Part shown: positions 26,123 to 34,510 of the stretch, one piece after another
How the letters are laid out: the number at the start of each line of letters is the position of its first letter
How positions within the stretch are numbered: position 1 is the stretch's first letter
Source of the DNA: Alkalibacillus aidingensis
GTDB taxonomy: Bacteria > Bacillota > Bacilli > Bacillales > Alkalibacillaceae
Reading direction: 5' to 3'
NCBI RefSeq assembly: GCF_014595945.1
Contig: NZ_JABXWU010000014.1
Coordinates: forward strand, 1 to 53,424
DNA length: 53,424 nucleotides
Made by a program: the position numbers and the translations under genes
The notes under the pieces: model-generated
The model's database searches: none
What the model saw: only the letters and a program-made list of their open reading frames with translations
What the model was told of the DNA's origin: nothing

Positions 26123-26902
26123 ATGAAGGGCAAATTTCTATTCATCACAGCATGTTTCATATTAATGACTGCTTGTACGGCTAACGAAACTGGGCAACAA
26201 AATGATATGGTTGACCATCCTTATATGAGGTTATCAACCGATCAAAATCAAGAAGGTCCGGAAAATCAAGAACCAAATCAATTAAATGATTTAAACGACG
26301 ATGAGGGAATTACCCCAGATTATGATGAGGAAGATTTACAAGATGATATTGGACTTGAGCCTGATAATGATCAAGATCAAGTTCCAGAAGAAGAAACTAT
26401 CGAAACAGATGAGAACGAAGAGCATCGTATTGATGATGATCCAAGAACAGAAATTGATTTCGCCAATCTACAAGCACTGCCATTTGAAGATTTTGATGAA
26501 AGGTGGAATGCCGTTTCAGATGAACAATTTTCAGAGTTATATATTCACAACTATGAAGACGTCTCTGAGCGAAGTGAGACCATCTACCGGGCACAGTTAA
26601 CACCCTATTTATTCTTAGACCTATTCGTTTATGATAACTACATCTACCAATTACAAATGGTAGGACAACCGAGTAGTGAGGCTCAGCGCTTTGGCATGTT
26701 AACTGGTTGGAGTCAAATCGTCTATATCCTTCACCCTGAATTTGAAGTTTACGATGTCGATCCTATTTTCCATGAAATTGGCGTAGGGCCTAATGCAGAC
26801 CTATCCAATGTTAGCAACTCAACCTTTCACCTCTTTGATCTGAGATATGACATTGAGGTTGAAGATGGTACGTACATTTTTACGGCAACTTATGAGGAAT
26901 AG
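26123..26902 (+). CDS. Acidic lipoprotein, function unknown
   Basis: 259 aa. MKGKFLFITACFILMTAC gives a lipobox with Cys18. The next 100 residues are almost all Asp, Glu, Asn and Gln, a low-complexity linker typical of secreted proteins in halophiles. From about residue 120 a compact domain begins (LQALPFEDFDERWNAVSDEQ) ending in FTATYEE; I do not recognise it. I use the ATG at 26123 with AAAAGG 10 nt upstream rather than the GTG three codons before. It lies between two wall enzymes and may assist them. Confidence 0.75.
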   Translation: MKGKFLFITACFILMTACTANETGQQNDMVDHPYMRLSTDQNQEGPENQEPNQLNDLNDDEGITPDYDEEDLQDDIGLEPDNDQDQVPEEETIETDENEEHRIDDDPRTEIDFANLQALPFEDFDERWNAVSDEQFSELYIHNYEDVSERSETIYRAQLTPYLFLDLFVYDNYIYQLQMVGQPSSEAQRFGMLTGWSQIVYILHPEFEVYDVDPIFHEIGVGPNADLSNVSNSTFHLFDLRYDIEVEDGTYIFTATYEE

Positions 26903-26935
26903 CAGACTATAAAGATTCTTAAGGAGTAATGACGT

Positions 26936-28585
26936 ATGAAAAAAACAGCATTCATCATCATCGTCATATTATTGCTTTCAACCATTCCCATTCAAGATCA
27001 ACAACAAGTCTCAAGTCAGACCAATGAAAGACATGGTTTATTTAATATGTCTTATATTTACTTTGGTGGCTTAAATAGTTATGTGAACCAAGTCGATAAA
27101 ACTCGAGACGGACTACATGTAGTTTCCCCTAACTATTTTGATGTCACAAGAGAAGGTGAATTAGATATCACATGGCGCCTTCAGTCATCTTTTATTTCTG
27201 AGATGCAAAGTCGTGGCATTAAAGTCGTCCCATTTCTTGCCAATCACTGGGATGTTACAGCCGGAAAACAAGCGCTGGAAAATCGCGAGAAGTTGGCACA
27301 GGATATTGCTGATGCCATTAGACGATACAACTTAGATGGGGTCAATGTAGATATTGAAGGGGTCAATCACGAGTATCGCGAAGAGCATAATGAATTTATT
27401 CGACTACTTAGAGAACATATTCCTGATCATAAAGAAGTATCAGTTGCCGTTGCAGCGAACCCAAACAATTGGCAAACTGGTTGGCATGGTATTTATGATT
27501 ATAAAGAGTTAAGTAAGTACTCAGATTATTTAATGATCATGGCTTATGATGAAAGTTGGGAATCACCTGATAGCCCAGTTGGTCCAGTATCCAGTTTACA
27601 ATTTTTTGAACGATCGATCCAATACGCCATTAATCAAGGAGTTCCACGCGATAAAATTGTAGCAGGGCTCCCTTTCTATGGTCGTATGTGGAAACTGGAC
27701 GGACCAACTGACGAAGGAAGGCCGATTAATGGCATGGGATTAGCGCATAATCGTATCGAACCACTCGTTAATGATTTTAATGGAAGCATTAAATTTGATG
27801 AAGATACACAATCCACATATGCCAGATTTCAGATACCTGATGGTGAAAGTGCCTTCGTAGGTAGTACCAAATTAACCCCAGGAGATTATGTCATTTGGTA
27901 TGATAACGAACCAGCGATTAGGTCAAAGCTAAGATTGCCAAAGGAATATAACATTAAAGGAACCGGTTCATGGGCATTAAGCTTAGAAGCACCTGGTATG
28001 TGGGATTACTATACACAAGCCCTTAATAGACAGGTATTTACAGACGTTCCCATTCACTATTGGGCAGCTCCAAGTATTGACGTAGTGAATCAAAAAGGTT
28101 GGATGAAAGGAACATCAGCATCCAGGTTTTCACCGACTAATAACTTAACTCGTGCACAAGGAGCGGTTGTGATCGTTCGTGCACTTGAACAACTCGGGCA
28201 CGAACCTGACACCTACCAATTTAATGATCTAGACGATCACTGGGCACAAGAAGAAATCGAAATTGCTAGAGATTTAGGATATTTAGAAGGGAAATCCACC
28301 ACAGAATTCGACCCTGATGCTTATTTAACAAGAGCTGAGCTTGCAAAAATTTTGGATAATATTTTCGAGTATCCATTAGAAGATGACAGTAATCCATTTT
28401 CCGATTTAAGAAGTGACCATTGGGCTTATGACTCAATCGTTGCTCTGTATAGACAGGATATCATTGGTGGTTTTCCAGACGGTAGCTTTCGCCCTGGTAC
28501 ACTTTCCACTAGAGCGCAAATGGCCGCTTTAATGGAACGGATGGAAGATGCTTTTGAGGGGGCAATAACAAATGGTAACGATTAG
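26936..28585 (+). CDS. GH18 family glycosidase with three SLH domains
   Basis: 549 aa. A signal peptide (about 1-25) is followed by a GH18 barrel of the YaaH/YdhD type. The catalytic motif YNLDGVNVDIEG near residue 140 fits DxxDxE, and LMIMAYDESWES and AGLPFYGRMWKLDGP are family segments. YaaH-like enzymes cleave N-acetylglucosamine linkages in peptidoglycan or chitin. Three SLH domains (from FTDVPIHYWAAPSIDV, about 370-545) should anchor it to the secondary wall polymer. AAGGAGTAA precedes the ATG. Its last codons overlap the next gene by 14 bp. Confidence 0.9.
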   Translation: MKKTAFIIIVILLLSTIPIQDQQQVSSQTNERHGLFNMSYIYFGGLNSYVNQVDKTRDGLHVVSPNYFDVTREGELDITWRLQSSFISEMQSRGIKVVPFLANHWDVTAGKQALENREKLAQDIADAIRRYNLDGVNVDIEGVNHEYREEHNEFIRLLREHIPDHKEVSVAVAANPNNWQTGWHGIYDYKELSKYSDYLMIMAYDESWESPDSPVGPVSSLQFFERSIQYAINQGVPRDKIVAGLPFYGRMWKLDGPTDEGRPINGMGLAHNRIEPLVNDFNGSIKFDEDTQSTYARFQIPDGESAFVGSTKLTPGDYVIWYDNEPAIRSKLRLPKEYNIKGTGSWALSLEAPGMWDYYTQALNRQVFTDVPIHYWAAPSIDVVNQKGWMKGTSASRFSPTNNLTRAQGAVVIVRALEQLGHEPDTYQFNDLDDHWAQEEIEIARDLGYLEGKSTTEFDPDAYLTRAELAKILDNIFEYPLEDDSNPFSDLRSDHWAYDSIVALYRQDIIGGFPDGSFRPGTLSTRAQMAALMERMEDAFEGAITNGND

Positions 28586-30410
28586 ACATGTAAGCCTAAT
28601 CGTTGGGCTAATCTTACTTCTATCTGCCTGTACGGATCAAGAAACTCAACAACCAACTCAAAACGATGATTTAGATTTATTCCAACATCTATCGACTGAA
28701 GATGACGACCCTGATGAGGAGAATCAAACAGACGAAGACCAAAATCAGTCGCAAGAAGCTCCCACTTCGGATAACGAATCAACGACTCCTCTAGAACATG
28801 ACGTTGAGGATTCTGACTTACAAATCATTGAAGATGATGAGGTTTTAGAAAAAATCATGTTCGTTGTCCAGGACGATGTTAAGATTGATTCTGTATTAAA
28901 TGACTATAACAGCGATATCCATGACATATATGAAGAGATGAATATGGCAACGGTCTTTATGTCTAAAGAAGAAATACGTAAACTGACTAATGACCCACGC
29001 GTTACACATGTAGAATACGATAAAGTGGTTGAAATCAGTCCTGTCCAAGTCGTGGAATGGTCACAAGAAGATGTTCAGTCACCGGCTGCTTTATCAAGTC
29101 ATTTCACTGGAAGAGGTGTCAAAGTCGCTGTTATTGATTCAGGTATTTCACCACATGAGGATTTAGAGATTTCAGGTGGGGTGTCGATGGTGAATTACAC
29201 TAATAGTTATCGTGATGACAATGGACATGGGACACATGTGGCTGGAATTATCGGAGCACGCGACAATGACCGAGGTATTGTTGGGGTGGCTCCAGAAAGT
29301 GAAATCTATGCCGTCAAAGTTCTGGATCAAGACGGTTATGGCTACATGTCGGATGTCATTGCAGGTGTAGATTGGTCGATTCAACAGGGAGTCGACGTCA
29401 TTAATTTAAGCTTGGGTAGTGAAAGATACTCACCGATCTTCGAAAACTTAGTGAATGCAGCAGCTAGTGAGGATATAGTCATTATAGCAGCAGCCGGTAA
29501 TGACGGTACCCCTGAAGGAATAGAAAATAATGTAAGCTATCCTGCACGATACGATCATGCAATTGGGGTTGGTGCGATTGATCAAGACCAAGAACGAGCT
29601 GACTTTTCCTCAACTGGGAGTACGGTTGAACTTGCTGCACCTGGTGTAGACATTCTGAGTACGTATTTAAATAACCATTATGTGCGAATGGATGGCACAA
29701 GTTCTGCTTCCCCTTTTGTTGCAGGCGTCGCTGCTTTGTTAAAACAAATCAATCCGAACCAATCATTTGCCGAAATTCGCCGAATCTTACAAACGGATAG
29801 TATTGATTTAGGAGACGAAGGGCGCGATCCATGGTATGGCTTTGGCCTCGTACAATCTCCTTACTACTTTCGTGATGTCCATGGACATTGGGCTAAGCCT
29901 GATATCCTGGCAACTTTCGAACGAGAATGGATGATTGGTGGTGCCAATCAATATTTTAGACCTCAAAACAATTTAACACGCGCACAAGCAGCGGTTATTT
30001 TTTCTCGAATCTTAAATTTGGATGGGCCTGTTGAAGATTCAAATGACTTTACGGATGTTCCAAATGATCACTGGGCAATCCAGGAAATTCAGTTGGTAGC
30101 TGAGAGTGAGTTAATGATTGGTGGAGCTAATCAAAAATTCCATCCCAATAACTATTTAACCAGAGAACAGATGGTGGTCATTCTTTATCGGGCATTATCA
30201 CCAGAAACAACGGACACTACGAATCCGTTTACTGATATAGAGGATGATCGTTGGTCAGTGCAAGAAATTAGCACGATGTACAACCTAGAAGTCGTTCGAG
30301 GAATTAATGAAACTACCTTTGCACCGACAAACTCATTAACTAGAGCTCAGATGGCTGTTATGCTAAATAGAATCATGCCTTACTTTGAAGAAGAAGATAT
30401 CGCTGCATAA
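28572..30410 (+). CDS. Subtilisin-like serine protease, lipoprotein with three SLH domains
   Basis: 612 aa. VSLIVGLILLLSAC is a lipobox (Cys20). An acidic linker follows, then a propeptide-like domain (EKIMFVVQDDVKIDSVLN), then the S8 protease with Asp in VAVIDSGISPH, His in NGHGTHVAGI and Ser in GTSSASPFVAGVAALL. Three SLH domains fill residues about 430-605. Combining a lipid anchor with SLH wall binding is unusual. The start lies inside the end of the GH18 gene with GAGGGGGC 9 nt upstream, so translation is coupled. A strong terminator follows. Confidence 0.92.
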   Translation: MVTIRHVSLIVGLILLLSACTDQETQQPTQNDDLDLFQHLSTEDDDPDEENQTDEDQNQSQEAPTSDNESTTPLEHDVEDSDLQIIEDDEVLEKIMFVVQDDVKIDSVLNDYNSDIHDIYEEMNMATVFMSKEEIRKLTNDPRVTHVEYDKVVEISPVQVVEWSQEDVQSPAALSSHFTGRGVKVAVIDSGISPHEDLEISGGVSMVNYTNSYRDDNGHGTHVAGIIGARDNDRGIVGVAPESEIYAVKVLDQDGYGYMSDVIAGVDWSIQQGVDVINLSLGSERYSPIFENLVNAAASEDIVIIAAAGNDGTPEGIENNVSYPARYDHAIGVGAIDQDQERADFSSTGSTVELAAPGVDILSTYLNNHYVRMDGTSSASPFVAGVAALLKQINPNQSFAEIRRILQTDSIDLGDEGRDPWYGFGLVQSPYYFRDVHGHWAKPDILATFEREWMIGGANQYFRPQNNLTRAQAAVIFSRILNLDGPVEDSNDFTDVPNDHWAIQEIQLVAESELMIGGANQKFHPNNYLTREQMVVILYRALSPETTDTTNPFTDIEDDRWSVQEISTMYNLEVVRGINETTFAPTNSLTRAQMAVMLNRIMPYFEEEDIAA

Positions 30411-30417
30411 ACAGAAT

Positions 30418-30481
30418 AAGAGGCTGGGACAAAAGTGTTTTGGCTTTTCTTTAGAAAAACCTTTTGTCTCAGCCTCTTCTG
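30418..30481 (+). terminator. Long hairpin terminator
   Basis: AGAGGCTGGGACAAAAG pairs with its near-complement CTTTTGTCTCAGCCTCT around about 25 nt and a shorter inner stem. It closes the wall operon and sits between convergent genes. The AGAGGCTGGGACAAAA type of hairpin is common in Firmicute genomes. Confidence 0.85.
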
Positions 30482-30527
30482 TATGAATAGTGATAAATGA
30501 GTTTTATGGTTAAATCATTCTTCTTGA

Positions 30528-32387
30528 TTACTTAACTCCAGCTGCAATTCTAATTTGACTCTGATGAGCTGGACTAATCGCTCCATCTTTGTGGCGCGTA
30601 CTATTTTTGAAATGAATATCAGTATGACCAGGGAAGTTATTATCCGTAATATATTGCACATCGTGTGGCATGGCACTCATGGAAGCAGCGATTTTTCGTC
30701 CGTCTACTTCAACAATGACAGCCCTTTCCGTCCACGAGAAACCACCCCAAATTTCCCGAATAATTTCTGTATCTCGAGCAGTTAATGGTTCCACATCGGC
30801 ATGGTTAGCACCAACTGTTCGCTTCATTTTAAACGTTTTTCCTGTTTGAAAGTCTGTTACAGTTGCTGTTTTTCCAATTGAATAAAGATATTGCGCCTCT
30901 GTCCACCAGTCTAGGTATTCACCACGACGCTCACTAACTCGCTCTTGGACAGGTATATGGTGGACAGGAATTTTCAAACTTTGTCCAACTTTTAATACTG
31001 AGCTTGTCGTTAAATTATTAACCTTTAACAACTCTGCTTGGGGGATTCCATATTGTATACTAATATTCCAAATATTATCTCCCGACTGAACTGTGTGTGT
31101 CGTATAGGTTACCGTATTCGTTCTCTCTGTTAGATATAACGTTTGCCCCACACGAATAGTGTCAGAAGTGAGGTCATTATAACTCTTTAATTGATTAACA
31201 GATAGATTGAAACGCTGAGCAATACCGGATAATGTATCGCCACTTTGAACGACGTATGTCGTTGGACCAACCTGAGCAGGAGGCTGTTGTTCCTCAAAGG
31301 ATTTGGCTACTTCTTCTTTAATTTTATCGTGAGTCTTCGGACCTACAACCCCATCAACAGTTAGCCCATGTTGACGTTGAAAATCTTTAACTGCTCGATC
31401 CGTCACCTCACCAAAGTGTCCTGTCGCTTTATGATCAAAGAAACCCAATCGTTTTAATTGAATTTGTAGTTTTGTAACGGCTGTACTTTCGCTACCCATA
31501 CGGAGAGTCGAATTGGTCGTTGCCTCTCCTTTCACCTCATCAACTCGTTCAGAGGATCTCGTTAAAATCGTCGCCATCTGTGCTCTAGTAATCGACTGCT
31601 TTGGTTTAAATGTGTGATCACTAAACCCTTCAAAAATTTGTTGTTGTTTCATCGCAACAATTGCAGGATAGGCCGTAATCCCTGATGAAACATCAGTAAA
31701 ATAAACCGGCTGCTCGCTACGATTTGAATCATACGTATCCTTAAAAGCATTATTCATCACAATCGCCATTTGCTCACGAGTTAGTGAATCTTTTGGCCCA
31801 AAGGTTCCATTCGCTTTTCCAGAGAAAATCCCGCGCTGTTTAACGATCTCGATTTCCTCATGTGCCCAATAATCTTCCTCAACATCCGAAAAAGAGTTTC
31901 CTACTGGCTCAACCGGCTCAAGTCCTAGTACTCGGACCAATACAGCTGCCGCTTCAGCCCTGGTAATCCTTTGGTTTGGACCAAAACTTGTTGCCGTTTT
32001 TCCTTGAAACCACCCCTTCTGATTTGCATATAAAATATCATCATGAGCCCAATGATTCTGAACATCTGTAAAAGGTAAATTTAATGGTAGATTCGACTGC
32101 GCTTCAACTAATTCACTTTTTGACACTTCCTCTCCACTAACAGATTCATGTCGATCAAGTGGGATGGTCATGACAAGTGCCGTACCTAGCATGACCTTTG
32201 CTGTGACAATCTTCATTCCACGGTACTTTTTACGTTTGATTTGTTGGACTTCTTGATGCAAGCTTTGTTTTTGTCTTTTGGTTGGTCGAGTTCCAAACTC
32301 TGCCGAAAATTCCTCATTAGCTGGGTCTAAGTAAACAACCAGGACTAAACCTTCATTGGTTTCTTCAATTCGATACGACTTAACCAT
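30528..32387 (-). CDS. SLH x3 / PG-binding / LysM x2 surface protein
   Basis: 619 aa. Order: a leader domain similar to that of the NlpC/P60 protein above (SYRIEETNEGLVLVVYLDP ... MKIVTAKVMLGTALVMTI), three SLH domains (about 100-280), PG_binding_1 (GFFDHKATGHFGEVTDRAV), two LysM repeats, and a C-terminal domain of about 130 residues with GGFSWTERAVIVEV and PGHTDIHFKNSTRHKDG. That last domain has conserved His and Asp residues and could be a metal-dependent wall hydrolase, but I cannot name it with certainty. AAAGGGTG precedes the ATG. Confidence 0.85.
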   Translation of the reverse strand: MVKSYRIEETNEGLVLVVYLDPANEEFSAEFGTRPTKRQKQSLHQEVQQIKRKKYRGMKIVTAKVMLGTALVMTIPLDRHESVSGEEVSKSELVEAQSNLPLNLPFTDVQNHWAHDDILYANQKGWFQGKTATSFGPNQRITRAEAAAVLVRVLGLEPVEPVGNSFSDVEEDYWAHEEIEIVKQRGIFSGKANGTFGPKDSLTREQMAIVMNNAFKDTYDSNRSEQPVYFTDVSSGITAYPAIVAMKQQQIFEGFSDHTFKPKQSITRAQMATILTRSSERVDEVKGEATTNSTLRMGSESTAVTKLQIQLKRLGFFDHKATGHFGEVTDRAVKDFQRQHGLTVDGVVGPKTHDKIKEEVAKSFEEQQPPAQVGPTTYVVQSGDTLSGIAQRFNLSVNQLKSYNDLTSDTIRVGQTLYLTERTNTVTYTTHTVQSGDNIWNISIQYGIPQAELLKVNNLTTSSVLKVGQSLKIPVHHIPVQERVSERRGEYLDWWTEAQYLYSIGKTATVTDFQTGKTFKMKRTVGANHADVEPLTARDTEIIREIWGGFSWTERAVIVEVDGRKIAASMSAMPHDVQYITDNNFPGHTDIHFKNSTRHKDGAISPAHQSQIRIAAGVK

Positions 32388-32416
32388 CGATTAACACCCT
32401 TTTCTCATCTATGAAT

Positions 32417-33433
32417 TTAACCTCTTCTACGCCCAAGGAAATAAAACACACCACCTGCAAGAAGAATAATGAGAATCCAGCCCCAAACCGGCATGCCCTG
32501 ATTGAGTTGAACATTAACAGGATGGTCAGTTCTCTCAACATATTCCTCAATATCTTCTCCACCAATGGTAAAGTTTCTCGTAACTGATAGCTCCTCTTGG
32601 TTATCTGCTGTTGCCTGAATATCCACCGTATAAGTACCTTCTTCTATAGCTTCATAATCCCACGGAAAAACATGCCTCACCTGCGACTTTGGTGCCATGA
32701 GAAGCCTGCCAAATTCACCATCAAATAACTCCTCACCGTTTTCATTAGAAACAAAGTACTCACCGTGAACACCATCTTGCAGTTTATGGGCATCATTAAT
32801 TAATTCAACATATACGTTTCCTGTATCTGTTGTAAAATCAGTTTCACCTATAGTTAAATTCGAATCTACTTCTTCTGGCAAATTAAGTTGTGTTGCGATC
32901 GTATAAACTGTTTCAGTATCAATAATAAATTGAGCCTCATCCTCACCAAGCTCTTCAAAATCATCATCCTCTTGACTAGGTATAATCACACGGATCGCCC
33001 CTAACAATGTTCCGCCATCTAATTCAGGAACACTAATTTCAAAGGAAACCGTTTCTGTTGATAACGGATCCAGTTGTACTTCCTGAGGTACAGTCATAAA
33101 ATCAGATAATCGAATCCCATCATCTAGAAGTGTCATGTTGGGACTTTGAATGTCTTGTCCATAAGTTATACCACCACTTGGGTGCGTATAAGCATTTGCA
33201 CTCTCCATCATAATGGTTATTTCATTTTCTAAATTATTAGTTACTTCTAATTCAAGGACTTGCTCATCACCCGGGTCAACCATTAGATCAAAATAACCAG
33301 TTGTACCCTTGACCTGATTCTCTGGATAGGTAACCTCTAACGAAATGGGAGTTTGTTCAGCAGGATCTGAGAAAACAGAGTAGGGTATTAAATGTATAAT
33401 AAAAAATAAAACGATAACAACTCTAAACTTCAT
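32417..33433 (-). CDS. WxL-interacting protein (DUF916/DUF3324)
   Basis: 338 aa. A signal peptide (about 1-22) is followed by the DUF916 peptidoglycan-binding domain (FDLMVDPGDEQVLELEVTNN, GTLLGAIRVIIP) and the DUF3324 host-binding domain (DVQA-type beta sandwich). It ends in one membrane helix, WGWILIILLAGGVFYFL, with a GRRRG stop-transfer tail. These proteins hold WxL proteins on the cell surface; the WxL gene lies directly upstream. GAGGTGAAA is the RBS. Confidence 0.9.
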   Translation of the reverse strand: MKFRVVIVLFFIIHLIPYSVFSDPAEQTPISLEVTYPENQVKGTTGYFDLMVDPGDEQVLELEVTNNLENEITIMMESANAYTHPSGGITYGQDIQSPNMTLLDDGIRLSDFMTVPQEVQLDPLSTETVSFEISVPELDGGTLLGAIRVIIPSQEDDDFEELGEDEAQFIIDTETVYTIATQLNLPEEVDSNLTIGETDFTTDTGNVYVELINDAHKLQDGVHGEYFVSNENGEELFDGEFGRLLMAPKSQVRHVFPWDYEAIEEGTYTVDIQATADNQEELSVTRNFTIGGEDIEEYVERTDHPVNVQLNQGMPVWGWILIILLAGGVFYFLGRRRG

Positions 33434-33465
33434 AATTTCACCTCATGAATTATCCTACCCAAAAT

Positions 33466-33495
33466 AAAAAAAGCCATGTCCTTAAGACATGGCAT
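33466..33495 (-). terminator. Terminator between the WxL and WxL-partner genes
   Basis: GCCATGTC and GACATGGC pair around CTTAA. On the minus strand the stem is followed by seven T. It lies 16 bp after the WxL stop and before the partner gene, so the WxL protein should be made in excess through partial termination. Confidence 0.88.
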
Positions 33496-33508
33496 AAACA
33501 TTAATTAA

Positions 33509-34099
33509 TTATTCAACTTGTGACTGTGGACCAGAAGTTAACTCAACAGTAATTGTTGATTTATATGTTCCAGCAAAAGCATCTTTTGGATCTACTTTTA
33601 GGTTAAGGGCGTCCTCGTCAAATGAGACTGTATATTGACCCATACCACCGTTAACTCCAGCACTTAAAATAATACCGTCAAAGAAGTTCATTGCTTCAAC
33701 ACCATCTGGTTTCGAAATCGTGTCTAAATCAGAAGATCCTTCTCCTGCTTCTAAATGAACTCCACCTTGTAAGTTAAGAGTACTTGTTAACTGTCTTCCC
33801 TCTAACTCATTTTCAAATTGACTTGCCGATAATTCAACAGTCCAGCCACTACCAGTACCTGTAGCATCTGTAATTGTAAAACCTTCTAAAGAACTTAACT
33901 TATCTAACTTAGTACCATCAAGCTGAATATCACCAAATCCACCAACGATCGGTGCACCTGAAAGTTCTAAGCTTCCACCTTGGAATTCTGTGCTAATATC
34001 AGAAGTCTTAGTATCAGCCGCCAAAGCTGTAACTGAGCCTGTAAATACGATACTTGTTGCAGCAATAATCATTGCTGACTTTTTAAACATATTTTTCAT
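33509..34099 (-). CDS. WxL-domain surface protein
   Basis: 196 aa. A Sec signal peptide (MKNMFKKSAMIIAATSIV to the ALA-AD cleavage region) precedes a single WxL-type domain. The first motif SGWTVELSASQFE carries the Trp. The second, near the C terminus (YKSTITVELTSGP), keeps the Y-xx-T and GP but has Val in place of the second Trp. The family binds peptidoglycan non-covalently on the outside of Gram-positive cells. GGGGGAAA precedes the ATG. With the downstream partner it forms a minimal WxL locus. Confidence 0.88.
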   Translation of the reverse strand: MKNMFKKSAMIIAATSIVFTGSVTALAADTKTSDISTEFQGGSLELSGAPIVGGFGDIQLDGTKLDKLSSLEGFTITDATGTGSGWTVELSASQFENELEGRQLTSTLNLQGGVHLEAGEGSSDLDTISKPDGVEAMNFFDGIILSAGVNGGMGQYTVSFDEDALNLKVDPKDAFAGTYKSTITVELTSGPQSQVE

Positions 34100-34395
34100 T
34101 ATATATTTCCCCCTATACGGTTATTTGTAATATTTATAAAATTATGATTTCTATATTTAGCCATAAAAAATCCCCCCGGATCAAAACGAAATGGCTAGTA
34201 TAAAACCTATAACGAATTTGGAGAGAAGTTGATTATCTATCTAGGGTATTTTCTCTTTTAGCTCGCTTTAGCAAGCGCGTCTCCCGCCTGCAAGATTTAT
34301 AATACTCTATTTTCCACTCTAAATCTATGTAAAAATTTTACCAATTTAGTAGTTTCTTTCCATTTCTATTAGACGCGTAATATAATCAACCAATT
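34100..34395. other. Long non-coding region upstream of the WxL gene
   Basis: No gene is supported. On the minus strand it contains a small hairpin (GCGCTTGCTAAAGCGAGC, complement near 34261-34280), AT-rich promoter-like stretches, and GATCCGGGGGGATTTTTTATGG about 80 bp before the start. A long leader is possible for this probably highly expressed gene, but I see no known riboswitch. Confidence 0.4.
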
Positions 34396-34478
34396 CAATC
34401 CGTATGAATGTGCGCTCAATCCGTGAAAACGCTGCTCCAATCCGTATGAATGCACGCCCAATCCGTGAAAAAATGGCC
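34396..34478. repeat. 21-bp tandem array, four units
   Basis: Four units each begin CAATCCGT and alternate between two versions: CAATCCGTATGAATG plus six variable bases, and CAATCCGTGAAAA plus a variable end. The period is 21, 21, 21 and 20 bp. It lies between the WxL start and the end of the amidase gene, overlapping the start of the amidase terminator. Confidence 0.85.
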
Positions 34479-34508
34479 ACCTACTCGTTTGAGTAAGTGA
34501 CCACTCGA
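34474..34508 (-). terminator. Terminator of the amidase gene
   Basis: On the minus strand TGGTCACTTACTC pairs with GAGTAGGTGGCCA (two G-U pairs) around AAAC, followed by six T. It begins 3 bp after the amidase stop. Confidence 0.88.
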
Positions 34509-34510
34509 TT

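Noticed and set aside
34100-34395. Riboswitch in the WxL leader
   Set aside because: A small hairpin and a G-rich stretch are visible but no conserved core of c-di-GMP, c-di-AMP or other known classes.
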